A program made the position numbers and the translations under genes. Positions 36,626-49,530 of a stretch of DNA of 64,000 nucleotides are shown here, piece by piece. The DNA lies in NCBI GenBank assembly GCA_021904315.1, contig CM038917.1, positions 19,970,272 to 20,034,271 of the forward strand, given 5' to 3'. The DNA is from Sphagnum magellanicum (lineage: Eukaryota; Streptophyta; Sphagnopsida; Sphagnales; Sphagnaceae). Numbering within the stretch: the first letter of the stretch is position 1; every line of letters begins with the position of its first letter. A model generated the notes under the pieces. It had not been told where the DNA came from. It ran no database searches and saw only the letters and a list, made by a program, of their open reading frames with translations.

Positions 36626-38839
36626 TGATCCACTAAGCTCGCAGTGGCATCCGACCCACCTTAAATAGAGGTGGTAGTGGCACGATGGGCTCTGTCCGGC
36701 GCTTGTTTTTCTTGTCTTCTTGCACATGTTTTTTTGGCCCTGCATAAAAACCAGGCAGCATGGTTCAACATGTTTTTTTTCTTCAGTACCTTTTACTTTA
36801 GGTACAATTTTATGTTTAAAGCAGGCAGCTCAGCGGGTTCGAATACATAGGATCTGCCTGGCAGGAGGTAAGTTGATTAAGAAAAAAGCCCGGCAGTGGC
36901 AGGCATGTGAGGACATTAACTTCGCAAATTTGGTTGACTTTTGTTTTTATTTGAGCAAGTAGCATGCCTACTATAGTCAACAAATTTCCCAAATCAAAGG
37001 GTTTTTATGTAGCATGTGCTATTGGTTAGGTACCCTTTTTTTTTCTCTTTTGTTTGGTCTCGTCCTCCCCTCATGTATAACAAGTCCACTGCCTTTTGGG
37101 GTGGTGGTGCCCAAGCATAAAATGATCGCCAGCTTTTGATTGCAGGTGCTTGCTAGAACAGGCGCCTACCCTACACAAATTTCCTGAAAAATGTTGGGAA
37201 GGGGTGACTATGTTTCTTACTTTCAGGGTTCATGGGGTAATTATATTGCATTGAGGTTGAATCATGAATTATATTGATACATGGTGGCATGACATGGCAT
37301 AGGTGTTTATGTGGCCATATCATGCAATGATTTTTTTTGGAGGTCAAATTTGTGTTGTAGCTAAATTGATACATAGTGATACATTAGCCAGATTTGGCTA
37401 CAAGCTAAATATGAAAGTAATTCAATAATGAATTATGGCTATCCAAGTTAATCTGAATTATGGTCATTGAAAATCTCAGAAAACATATTAATTTATTGCT
37501 ATTGATTTTAACATGTTTTTTTGGTTATATGTAAACCAACAAAAAAAAGGTTAAAACATTAATGTTCTTTATTTTTGGCAAAAATTCATCATTTATTGAC
37601 AAAGAAAAAGGGTTTGAACCATGGAATTTTTATTTTTCAAATGTAAATGCAACTATTCTTTTATTAATTTTATAAAAAAAAAGAGGTTGGCATGATCCCA
37701 GTTAGGGTTTAGGGTGGCAGGAGCATCTCTGCACTTCAACGTTTTTTCTTTTGTTTTGGTTGAATGCACAAAGGAGGCTTGCTCTACAACACAGCCACCC
37801 TACTCATTTTTTTTTCCTTCACAATGTCGAAGAGGTGCGTTAAAATGCCACCCGCTCTGGTTCTCCCTTTTCTCATGGCTTTGTCTGTGTGTAACGTTGT
37901 GTGTGCAGTGTGTAGGACCAAGGTCCTGTCCCTATGGTTAGTCGGTGGGTGGTGTTGTTGGCTAAGGACGTTACGCCAGCACAAGTCTGGGCATCCGACT
38001 TAGGTCGTCTCCATGGTCAATCGCTGAAATGAGGTGCATGGCATTACATGTTTCGGAGGATGAAATAGTTAGTGGGTATAAATAGAGCTGGTCTGTCACC
38101 ATATTTTGACAAAAGACAAATTCGTTACATCCTCTTTGAGCTACCTTGTGCAACAAACAACACTTCGTCAAACTGACTAATGTTTTAGATGACAAGGTGA
38201 CAAAAGCACAAGGAGGGGGCCAGTCTGTCATTAGGAGGGGCCAACTACAAGCTCAGGAGGTTGTCAGCAAGATCAAATGGGGGGTTGTTAGGAACTTCGA
38301 AGGGGTTGTTGATAAGCTCAAGGGCCATGAGCAGTGGTTTTTTTAATGAATATCGTCAAATTTCTACTTGGAATTGTTGGGTTCTAACTCCAATGTCGTT
38401 GTTGCTTGGCACTTCGTTCTATCATGGTATTGTTGCTTCTTCCCACTTCTTACAATGGGGTATCATCACCTCTTCTCACTTCTTGCAATAGGGTATCATC
38501 AATATGCACATTTTCCTTCCAAGAAAATGGTGAGTAATAAAGCTACCAAGACGAAAGTTTAAAATGTTTCTTGTAGGTAGACGTATTGAATTAAAATAAT
38601 CTATAAAATTTACATTTTGATACAATAATTTTCCATAATAATAATTGTTATACCAACTTGAAGTGTGCACATTGCAAGCATCAAGTGGGCTACAGTAGCA
38701 ATAGGCATTGAGTGTCGGGTGCCAAGTAGTAGATTCAAAGTTTTTTGGCGAATGTTCAATGTTCATTGTTGAGTTGGAAAATCGTTGTGGAATTCGAATT
38801 CTAGATCAATTGAGTCATTACTTTGTGTTCAATGTGATG

Positions 38840-38871
38840 CCCCCCCCCCCCCCCCCCCCGCCCCACCCCCT
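38840..38871. repeat. Poly-C tract
   Basis: Twenty consecutive C (38840-38859) are followed by GCCCCACCCCC. The exact length is likely to vary between individuals and to be error-prone in sequencing. Confidence 0.95.
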
Positions 38872-39551
38872 TGCAAAAATCTAAACATGATTTTCTAACC
38901 TAATCCGACTTGCAAGGTGAAGGCCGAATTTACATTTTTTGTGTCCAACAACTTGATTTTATCGTAAATTGGATTGTTTAAGCAATGCACTCATGATGCA
39001 CGATTTGGATATTAAGGTTGATCGCGGAAGCAAGTCGAGATTCGAGAGTTGGTAGTTGAGACAAAGTCTTGATTTCAAAGTTCCAACTTCCGATTCACTT
39101 TGAACAACAAACGTTGGCAACTCAACCCTCTACGAATCATATGAGGTATTGAAATTTCATTTCCTAACTTTTTGCATTTTTTTATGAGCTTTCAAAGGTT
39201 GAATCTCGAGCAAGGTTTATGGTTTAAAGTTTGTTGTAGCTAGTTGTTACACTATTGCAACCTATGTGTGTTGCTCTTGCACCCTTGTCTATATGCCTTC
39301 CCAATGTTTAAAGTTTCTATTTTCAGAATAAGGGGAGAAGATTAAGGTTTAATCTTCGTTCTAGGTTTTATTTTCTTTCTTCTTTCATTAGAGCATGGTG
39401 CCTTTAAAACCTTCGCAAAACTTTAAGTTTTGTCAATTTTTTTTACAAGATGAGTCTATTGGTACAATTGTAGGATCTAGCAACCAAACCCCATACATTG
39501 ACCTAATTTCTTTTAAGCCTCCTTCTAAACTAGATATTTGGATTTTTGTTG

Positions 39552-39555
<4 letters not shown>

Positions 39556-39595
<40 letters not shown>
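39556..39595. repeat. (TA)n microsatellite, 20 units
   Basis: An uninterrupted alternating AT run of 40 bases. The open frames it generates on the plus strand (IYIYIY) are artefacts. Confidence 0.95.
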
Positions 39596-39597
<2 letters not shown>

Positions 39598-39849
39598 CAG
39601 AAACAAAGTGTTTTAGGATATTTAGACTGCAAAACTCCCCTAGGCTAAGTATTTGGTGGATGTTGATGGGAAAGTGCATCAAGTCAAATCTTAAGTTTGC
39701 AATAAAATTGAGGAGAAAGACAAATTACTGGCCCTTAAATTAGATAGTCTTTGGAAACATGGTAGTAGGAGGAAAGCCCTAATTGATATTCAAAGGGTCT
39801 ATAAAACTGGTGAGTACTACATGAACAAATATTTGGTTCATATTAAGAA

Positions 39850-41270
39850 TAAACAATTGCATCCAAGTTGATCACATTTGGAGTTAATGGAATGAGTGTC
39901 CTTCAGGGTGTTAGAATAAATGTGACAATCCAATGTCAGGACTAAATGGCACCGTTCATGATTAATATGCATTGCATAGTCATTACACAAATTTGGTTGT
40001 GCAAACACATTTTAAGATGGGCATTATGCGGAAAATTGAAAATGTTCTATAGGGCTTGTATTCTTATTTTTTTCATAGTCCAAAGAGGACTCAAAAGTTC
40101 ATTGAACTAGTTGACATCATGGAAACAAGGGGGTGATAGATTCTCAAAAACATTAAAACACATTGGATTTCAATGTTGTTTCTAGCCAAGAGGGTTTTGT
40201 CAAAATATTGTGCCTTGGTCTTGAAGATGCATAAGGATGCCAACATTATCATGTAGGCTACCCATAATTTGGAACTTCTTTGCGACTTGGAAGTAATGTT
40301 GGGCTTTTCTTGCATCATGCCCATGTTTGAAGGGTTGAATGAATTAATCAAATTCTCCCAATCTCAAAAGTGTTTTGTATGTGACTTTGTTGCTGCCGTG
40401 AAAATATGCCAAACATTGTGTATTGCTGGTCCAATGACCCCCAAAATGCCTACCTAAGTATGTGTTCCATGATTATCAAAATTTGTTCAATGAGACTTTT
40501 AATGTGGTGGTGCATGAATGGGCATTTGACCTAAATATGAAATTGGAAAATCTTAATTTTTGGATTACTGGTAAATTTTTTGTCATGATGCATTTTCATT
40601 GCCCTAAAACAACATTATTTGTGCCTATGATTCATGCTCTCTTCCAATATACCATGAACAATGTGCAAATGTAATGTTCCCAAGCTACAACAAAAGTTAG
40701 TGATGAGCTTGAGAAACAATTTCTTGCATAGGATGTGATGGATGCTTTAGGTGTGGTTTATTCGTAGTATTGGCCCAAAAGCACATGCAAATCTAGCTTC
40801 CCTATTCACATGGATGTTTTGAAAAAAATTTACTGTTAGCCTAAAAAACTTGGATCCTCCCATACATGGACTCTAGTAGTTCTTGATGCAAATATTCTGG
40901 ACTTGCAAGCCTCCTTCAAAATCACCTTGATGTTAAACGCTCAATTTGGACCAGCCCATGGATTTTAATCCAATTTCTAGATTATGGAAAAAATTTACCT
41001 CCAATGCACTATTATGTGCATGCCTCTTTTAGTTCATTAAGGTGGTAGAATTAATTGTGGTCCAAATCATGGGGTTTGTTGAGGATGAAAGAACTTTTTT
41101 GACCTTGATTTTCACGAAAACAAGATTGTGGAACAAACTTTGTGAGCATCTGGATCTAGTGGTTTGTATGTTTGTACAACCCTTCTACACTATTGATTCC
41201 TATCCTTACTATGATGCCATCACAACTTGGACCAATGAGAAAGCCATGAGGGGTCTTCTAGCTTGAATTG
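39850..41270 (+). pseudogene. Decayed hAT-like transposase
   Basis: Plus-strand fragments follow the layout of hAT-type transposases of the zinc-finger/DUF4371 kind. At 39893-39960 is SVLQGVRINVTIQCQD followed by APFMINMHC. Around 40070-40130 come FFHSPKRTQKFIELVDIMET and then KTHWISML. At 40190-40440 follow ALVLKMHKDAN, LELLCDLEVMLGFSCIMPMF, NELIKFSQSQKCFVCDFVAA and VKICQT. A further block, at 40500-40680, begins VVHEWAFDLN. Stops (TAA, TAG, TGA) interrupt these blocks, several at positions where CAA, CAG, CGA or TGG would restore the frame. No terminal repeats were identified. The family call rests on remembered domain order and is moderately secure. Confidence 0.6.
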
Positions 41271-42264
41271 TGGATAGCATAGTGGCATCTTCCATTCTAG
41301 GTTCTAACTACAATAGTTCATTTAGCATGTTGTATTACTTAATGCCATGCATCAAACTAGGACTTCTAGGTTTTTGAAATAGATGATTGCTTTACATTCA
41401 TGATTGCAGTCCATGAGAAATTCTAGAATCCATGCCCGTATGAAGTCATAGACCTTGGTGATGCACATTGTAGATGTTGGATGCTAATATGCCATTGGTT
41501 GGCTCATTTTCTAGCATGTTTTGCTACTACAACAAGGATTTTACTATTAAATTTTATCTTTTCTTTAAAGCCCTTGCATGTTGCATTCTTACTTGTATGG
41601 AGTTTAGATTGTTAGATTTTGGATCATGGATTTTTTTTGTTTAGGATTAACTTCTTATGAATCATGGACCATGTGTGTAGAACTTATGTGGTTGGATAGT
41701 GGAGAAATCAAGTTGAGGTTGAATCTTGCAACAAATAACCCCTTGTTTCCATGATGCTGACTAGCTTGGCCTCATGGTAACTTTCTCCCCTCCCATTTGA
41801 AGTTTTTCTTTAAGCATTGGAGTTTGCGACTAGGTGCAGTGTCCTTTGTGACAAGGGTTTGACTCCCTCACATGAACATTGAGGGCTCTATTAGTTGGAA
41901 GCTAATCACCAAATTTTGATAGTCCAATTTCATCACAATCACCAAAAGGCTTCTTAAATATTTCTACCGACGCCTAAATGCAGACTTTATTAAAATTGCA
42001 TTCGCCAATATTACCCCACACTAAAAACCTTGTTGTAGCAAAAGTGGCGACCCCAATATAAGGAGAAAATCGCCACCTTGCTATTTCTTTTTTCTCTGTG
42101 TAACCAATTTTAAGATAACTAAGCATGTGCTTGTAGCCACTTAGGCTACTAGCTCAAGGACAGAATAGCCACATATGCTTCTTGTAGGAATCCTTAAAAA
42201 ATACACTGGCTAAGAGAGAACTTAATATACATGCAAGTAAGAGAATTTATATCATTCAGCATTT

Positions 42265-42920
42265 TCTGACAATATGTACTGTGGATCTGCATAGGAAGTT
42301 GGGCTTCCAAGCTAAATAGCTGCTTTTAGAGTAATGAATCCACCTTCTAATATTGTCAGATGCACTTCCCTTCATTGACCCAAGTTTGCAATCTTTTTGA
42401 ATGCAAGGCCTCCCACTAATATGGGATGTACTATTCTAGGTCAGGGACAAGACCATAATCCATAGAATAAACATAGAAAAGGAGCCTGTTATGAAGTTTG
42501 AAATATACATCTCAAGAGGACTTACTTCTGTTTTTGTAAGGTTTCAATTTAGATATTGACGGAGTGGTTCCAATAATAGGAACAAGATATTGGTTCAAAG
42601 AACTTCACCTTTGTATAGAAGTTTTGTGGCACCCATGGAATCATTCCACTGAAGTATAGTGTTGAACTAAAATCAAAGAAACAATGTTGACTTAAATTTT
42701 ATTAAGACTTCCTTTTCCTGATGATGTGAGTTTCAACTTTCATTTTATTTGGACACGCTATTGAAGAAGGTGATTTGTTGAAAATGCAAAATATAAAAGA
42801 ATTTATGTCACATAACAAAATGGTGTGTACTATGGGTTTGCAGAGGAAGTTGGACTTCCAAGTTGAATAATCGATTTCAAACTAATGAATCCACTTTCTA
42901 ATACATATATGATAATTGTA
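42265..42920. repeat. Direct repeat of ~95 bp, two copies ~550 bp apart
   Basis: The segment with TGTACTGTGGATCTGCATAG, GAAGTTGGGCTTCCAAG and AATGAATCCACCTTCTAAT at about 42272-42352 recurs at about 42823-42905 with roughly one change in eight. Both copies lie in otherwise unrecognised AT-rich DNA. Confidence 0.7.
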
Positions 42921-45127
42921 ACAAGATATCAAGGCATAAAGTAAAAAAAAATTCTTGAGTTTGTTGAATTACAGTTAGGAGTTAAAATAAGACTACAATC
43001 AACATGGTAGTTTGTTCAAGGAGATCAAGGGGTTCAATCAATGAACTCTGTGGTGAATAGTCCCATGTGTGAGTTCACATTTGATCCATTTTTTTATCTA
43101 AATATTTTCAAAGATTTCTTGTTACATTGATTTTGTTGGTAACTAATATTGGAATTTTTTCTTTTTTCATTTGTATTCTGAGCTCCAAATCTTTCATGGA
43201 AGGTGGATACTTTTATGAGCTATTTAAACAAAGGTTGTGTTGTTAGTGCAGCAAGCTCACATAGATGAAAAGAAGAAAAGGTGACCATGGTGGAAAAATT
43301 GCACCCAAAGAGACTCAAAAAATGAAGCATCATAACCACTACATAGTTGTTTGCTGGTTTTTTTATGAAAATTGCCAATTCTTTGGGGCTTTTTGATGAG
43401 GTCAGTTAAAATTTGTTGATGTAACATTAGGGCATCTAGGGGAATTGATGAGGAATATATGGAATGCATGGTCCTTTTAGTTACTTTTGACCCTCCCACC
43501 TGCCCCCCCTTGGCTTCAAACCTTATTAATGAATAAACCATATACTCCCCACATGTGATGTTTGTGCAAGGTTGTCACCCATCACATGTAGGTGTTATAC
43601 ATAATTTAATAGTTCTTTGTGTTGTGCATTTTTTTAAGATCTAATGGTTTTCATTTAGTTTTTTAATTTTTTGCCTTGGGGAGGAAACTAGAATGTGAAT
43701 GCCATCCAGAAGAAGACAACATGAACTATCACATGTGTAGCCCCGCATGTTGGAGAACAATTTCACAAAAGGTATGTGGTTTACTACTGATAGAATATCC
43801 TGCTATGCTTGTAGGTCTTTTGGAAGTAATATTTGAGTAGGTAGTGTTTGTTGAAAAACTATGTGTGCTTGTCTTTCTTCCAATTTATGTGCTCTTTAAA
43901 AAGGGATACAATTAAACACGATTCTAAAGTCAATATGCGCCTGCACTGAAATTTTTTTATACCTTTGCAAGGTTTTAGGCACCAACGAAGGTCAAAGCAA
44001 CTACCATATAGGCTTGCTTATTAAATGGAAAGTTTAGCATGTAGTCTTTGGAATAATTCCAACAATTTGGAAGGATAACTCATGCTTTTCATTTTGTTGG
44101 ATGAATGAAGCATTTTTTGAAGGCTAAGGTATTAGCTAAACCTGGGTTAAACCCTAAACCCATCCAAAGGAGTTAATCATTTCAATTAGATTATATCAAC
44201 CATAAGTTGTGTTTATTTTTTGATGTTTTAATTGTGTTTGCTATTCTTATTCTTTGGAAAATTGCACATGGTGATCATGTGCACACATACTTATGCCTCA
44301 TGTCATGAAATTATAAACTTGCCCATTCTTTTACATAATGCAAATGGAAACAATTGATTATAGGCAAATTATTGTTGCATCAATTGAGAGTGATGTACAT
44401 TTTGCCCCCTTATGTTTTCAGCTATGTTGCAAATTTGCATGTATGTTGACAACAATCCATGTTCTTTTTGGGCTTTTTGACCTCCAATCATGTCATAGCT
44501 TAGCAGTGTTTCTTGAATGTTAACCAACGTCCTGATAGAATCTTCTTGTCGATTTTGGTAATGTGACAAAATTTCAAGATCTCTTTTTTGTACAATGGTT
44601 TGCCCATATCTTAGGCTAATTGTCATATATTTCTAAATGTACTCTATAAAATCTAATAATTCTCACAACCCAATTACCTACAAGGATTTTACATAGATCA
44701 AATTTGGCACTCATGAAATTTTTTTTACTAATCTTTATGTTGTTGGGTTACTTATGGATTATAAAATGTTCCATTTCAATATCCATACTTCAAGTTCCTT
44801 CTTCCAACTTGTACCATTCCCAACTTCTTGATTCTCAGACCTTTTCTTCATGTAGGTCATTGAATTTGTTTGTGAATTGCTTCAAAATCATTGAATTAGT
44901 TTTGTCATGTTGTACTTTAGATTCAAATTTTAGCTTGTATAAATTGATCATTTCAACTAACAAATTAATTTTTTTTATAAAGTTCCATTTTTTATAACAA
45001 TGACTTTATTTCCATGGATTTGTTATCAAATTTATGTGTTTCAATGTATCACTTTAATGTTTAAATGTATAATAATTGGTTTGGTTACATAGTGTATCAC
45101 AATTGCACAATGTAATCACATTGCAAT
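42921..45127. other. Intergenic DNA, nothing recognised
   Basis: Only short open frames are present, such as 44704-44997 (97 codons, hydrophobic N-terminus). None resembles a known protein and neighbouring sequence gives no sign of expression. Confidence 0.5.
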
Positions 45128-45600
45128 AGACAAGCCTTTTTTCCCGACTCCATTGGTGGGAAAAAACACTTAGTGACTACTAGGATTTTTTCTTCGAATC
45201 CACTGTTGGTTTCAAAAACCTAGTGACCACTAGGTGTTTCTCTCTGAATCCATTGGCAAGAAAAAATACTTGGAGGCCACTAGGAATTGCTCTTCAAGTC
45301 CACTAGCAACAAAAAATGTTTGGTGACTACCAAACATTTTTTGCTAACTTCATTAGGGCGAAAAAACATTTGGTAACCACAAGAGTTTTTTTTCAATACA
45401 ATGGAAAAGGAAACATTCATGTTGGCCACTAGGCATTCTTCACCCAATTCAATTTTGAATTAAAAAATTGGTGGAAACTAGCAGAATTCCACCCAATCCC
45501 TTGGTGGAAAAAAATAGCTTGGTGGCCACCAAGATGTTTTTACCCAAACAATTCTAGAAAAAAATCTCCTTCATGTGTTTTCACAAATTCCATTATTTGA
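45128..45600. repeat. Degenerate ~50-60 bp tandem repeat, about seven copies
   Basis: The theme 'AATCCATTGGTGGGAAAAAA ACTTGGTGACCACTAGG TTTTT' recurs from about 45140 to 45560, with units of 50-65 bases and strong divergence. Each unit contains a short complementary pair (GGTGACCACTAGG-type and AACATTT/AAATGTT), so transcripts could form small hairpins. Confidence 0.75.
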
Positions 45601-45799
45601 AAGATAACGAATGGTGGTTGCTAAGCATTTTTAATGAAATGTATTGCTAGAATTAAAAATCTAGTCATGAAGCTCAATTAAAGCTTGTGTTTGCTTAATT
45701 TCTTGTAGGATATGGCTAGTGGATTCAAGGTGACAATGTTGGAATCTAGGATTCGCACAAAGATGAAAAGGTCAAGATTGGAATTAGAATGTGCAAAAA

Positions 45800-48700
45800 G
45801 TGTTGGGCAAATATCATCTTTTTGTTGTATTTGTTGGATAAGGATATTTAGCCTTTTTAAAAAAATTCAAAATAAATATCAAAAATAAAATAAAATTCCA
45901 ATTCAAATATTTAGGTTAGATGTCATATTTTTAGGTTTTTTTATTTGACCAAGATATCAATCTATTGGACATTTGTTATATTTATCATTTGAATATTGGT
46001 TCTTGATATCAACAACTTAGATTTCACATTTTTTTAAAGAAAAATACCAATAAGACTAAAATGAAAAGAAAGTAAATATCAAATTGAAAAATATCAAAAA
46101 TGAACAATAAGATATTAAAAAATTGTTTACATGTCCACAATTTCATCTCTATCAAAAGACCCTTCAAATTCTTCCAATACTTCTTCTAACTTTACATCAA
46201 CCTCCATAAGTTTGACCAAATTGGTGGGAAAAGAACTTACACCAAGGTTGTTTGACCAATTTTTGCTCACAAAGATGAATGTTTCTAAGTTATCTATTTG
46301 CAAATGACACCTCTAAAAGTTTGTAATGATTCCAACCAAAGAAAAGATCCTTTATATTTGAGATCTAACTATGCCTCAGATTTTTTTTTCATTAAGTTTG
46401 TTTCAATTTACACTTCATTTATGAATACTTCACATGGAACATTTTCCATTCCACTTTTTTTTTGGGCAAAAGTAATACAAAAGGTTTGAAAAAAAATCTT
46501 AAAGTCTAAAGTGTGCACGAAAACATTTACAGACCTTTTAAAAATCTTAGTAAAAAAATTTTAAAAATTAAAATTTCAACTTCATTATGTCAAAGAACTA
46601 TCTTTACCTTTGTCTCACCAACATAATTGTGTGCATATAACTTGAGTCCATATGTTTTTAAATTTATCAATATTTGAAATTTAACTTAGGGTTGTCATAT
46701 GCCATTGGCAATATGTCCACAACTAAATTGATTTTTCTCCAATGCACAAACAACCATCCTACCTTAGGAAATGTCTAGCTCCTATGTTATGTTAGACTAC
46801 AAATTGTGTTTAAAGTTATGATTTTGCATATGTTTTTTTTTGTAAAAAGTAATGAGTTGTGTAAGGTAATGCCATGGCATTCGGGCATTACACTTTGTGA
46901 ACTAAAGGTAGAGCATTGAACTTGAGGTCCAAGGTGTAATTCCCTACTACCATGGCATTACTGGGCATAATCATTAAGGTAGGTCATTACCAAAATGTAA
47001 TTTTCCACCATATTGATAGGAGAACCACCATACTAGCCTACCCAACTTAAGGGAGGCTCACAAAATATAATCCCCACCAACAAGGTCATTAATCATTATG
47101 TTTGTTCTCATGGATTTATCTTGCAAGTCCCAATGTCTTCTTTGAATAGGGGTGATGCAAGGATCAATAAAATTGGCAATGAAGTTGGCCTATAAGAAGA
47201 CATACATGTAATTCAAGTGCTTAAAAAGTCCTTAAAACATCTCCAACATAATGCTTTATATTAGGCCCTATAGCCTCAAATTGCAAACCTAGATGTCAAC
47301 CCTTGTTAGGCATTTTGTGATGGATGGGTTTATAGCATTTTGACCTAAAAAGAAAAGAACATAAAATTATATATGATGTGTAAATTACAAGGATATTTAT
47401 ATATGAAGAAGAGGTACCTTAAAAGGTATGCATGTATCTTAATAGTTATGATTTTTTGCTAATGAACGAACATGTTTCCATAGATTGTGTGATGTTAATT
47501 GACTAAGATATGTCATTACCCCCTTTAACTTCATAATTTAAAATTGTTTCAATGATTTGATGATACTAGCAAAATATGCCCTTGTCAACAAGTCATTGAA
47601 ACTTGTGAGTCCATGAGCAACAACATATGTTTGATGTTTGGGCTTGGACATGAGTTTGATTAAAATATTAGCCTCAATGTGAATAGTAAGTGTAAATTCA
47701 AATTGAAAATTTTTACCATCAATTTTCCCATGAATGAAATGATATTTAATATCAATGTGTTTAAAATGGTCATAGAATCAAATGGTGTTTAGTTAACTTA
47801 GGCAATGCATGATTGATTCTCACAATAAAAAATGTTAGTCAATTGAATTAAATATGCAAAATGTGAAGGGTGAAAAACTCAGCAAGTTCACGTAATTTTA
47901 CATTCTACAAAAAATAAAATAAAAATTAATTTTAATAAAATAGTTGTAAAAATAGCTTGAGAAACAACAGGAAAACAAAAGAAACCACACAAGAAATTTC
48001 AAATTTAAAAACAATTTTTTTTTATAGAAACAAAAAAAAAGAAGCTGAAATTAAAACAGAAAAAAACCAAAAAAAGAAAAACTAGGGAAAAAACCAGAAC
48101 AAAACTAGTAGAGGCAAATTCTATCTATAATTGCTCTTTGCCTACTTGAAAACAATACAACTTATGCTTTCAATAGTATTTTTAGCACAAATAATTTATT
48201 GTTTCAACTCATTCAAATATATTTATAGGCTGTATTCACATAATTTTCATATTATAGTCATTGTTCCTTTATTTCCCAGATTTTGAATTATCTTAAATAA
48301 ACAAAATATGTGATCAAAGTTCCATGATTCTTTTAGAAAACATAACAATTTAAAAATATGATCTCTATTTTCTCATCAATATTCTATTATCCTCTTTATT
48401 TGAAATTGAACATATCAAACATTTGTGGTGTAAAGTGTAAAAATTAGAAATGAAAAACATGGAAAAATTATGGTTCATAGTCCAACAAAACTCTAAACTT
48501 CATATTGTGTGTCTATTCTATTTCCAACAACTCTTTAAGTTTATTTCTATGTTCAAAAAAATAATCTCCCAACCTTCATCAAATTCTAAAATTACATCCT
48601 AAGTTCTTTCCTTCCAAAAGTAATTTGAAAATCAAACTAATCACATGCCTTAATCATAACCAACTAATCAAATGCCTCAATCTTGCTTTGTTGAATCTTT

Positions 48701-49530
48701 GCCATTCACCTAGTAATAGAAACAAAATAAAATCATATAAAAAAATTTTAAAAATGAAAAGGAAAAATAAACTAAAAAATGAAACAAACATAAACCAAAA
48801 AAAGTAAAAGTTGTAAGAAAAGAATGAAAACAAATGAAACAAACAAAGGGAAATACACCAAAAACACAATTAAAAAAAACACAATATAAAAAAAAGAAAC
48901 AAAATAGGAAGCAAACAAAAAAAAAAAAAAAAAAACTTACAATAATGAAAAAAAACATACCTAAAGAAAAATCTGGGTTGTCTTCTTTCTTCAAACTTTA
49001 AACCCACATCCAAACAAACAAAAATACAAAAATAAATAAAGAGACACTTTACTTCAAAAAAATAGGAAAAAAAAATGACTTACTTCAAATGCTATAACAA
49101 CTTGCAAGAGGGCAAAGAAAGGGTGAGTACAGTATGAGAGTAGAGCAAGGAAAAGGGATAGAAAGAAGAAGGAAGGAAAAAAAAAAAGAGAAAGACAAAA
49201 AAATAAAAATTAGAGTGAAAGAGGATTAAAAAGGCCAATTGTGGCCTTTTTATCCTCTCCCAACAAAGGTGTTAGGTTGTGGCAGCCACAATTTGCAACT
49301 TTTCCTCACCTAATCACTTACTAACGTAACAACCTAACTTAATTGTTAACCTAATTTAGTTACTAACTTGATATCCTAATCCAGGGTTAGAACTTAATAT
49401 TCAGCCTAGATATCAACCTAAATATCAAGATCCTTATATTTAGCATAGTCCTCAGATATATAAAAGTAGGCTATCACATAAGTGATATCTAGGGCAGATA
49501 TCCGAATATTCCAGATATCCGCCCAACACT
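45800..49530. mobile_element. Possible 3.7-kb inverted-repeat-bounded element
   Basis: GTGTTGGGCAAATATC begins at 45800, and its inverted relative GATATCCGCCCAACAC ends at 49529 (14 of 16 positions pair). Inside each end lie further related words on opposite strands (GATATTTAG, TTTAGGTT-GAT). Termini resembling CAGTGTTGGGC are known in hAT elements. No target-site duplication is visible and no transposase is recognisable inside, so this is a hypothesis. Confidence 0.35.
47890..49230. other. A-rich low-complexity region
   Basis: The plus strand is dominated by A-runs (AAAAATAAAATAAA, a 20-A run near 48918, AAAGAAAC words), mainly at 47900-48080 and 48700-49210. Lys/Asn-rich and Phe-rich open frames here are compositional artefacts. 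Confidence 0.7.

Larger units (their letters stand above)
32926..39550. other. Long gene-poor AT-rich region
   Basis: No protein family is recognisable in any frame across this 6.6-kb stretch. Visible structure is limited to the duplicated block at 35700-36620 and the homopolymer at 38840. A slightly GC-richer patch at about 37700-38350 has short open frames on both strands, but their translations match nothing I know. Confidence 0.5.

Noticed and set aside
37714-38562. Short gene in the GC-richer patch
   Set aside because: Overlapping short frames on both strands, none with recognisable motifs or consistent splice sites.
41750-41880. tRNA or SINE around GGTTTGACTCCC
   Set aside because: Only a box-B-like word is convincing; the rest of a tRNA fold could not be drawn.
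45128-45600. CRISPR array
   Set aside because: Units vary in length and sequence throughout, with no constant repeat and unique spacer pattern; the genome is a plant nuclear one.
48625-48994. Lys/Asn-rich and Phe-rich open frames
   Set aside because: Product of the A-rich low-complexity tract.
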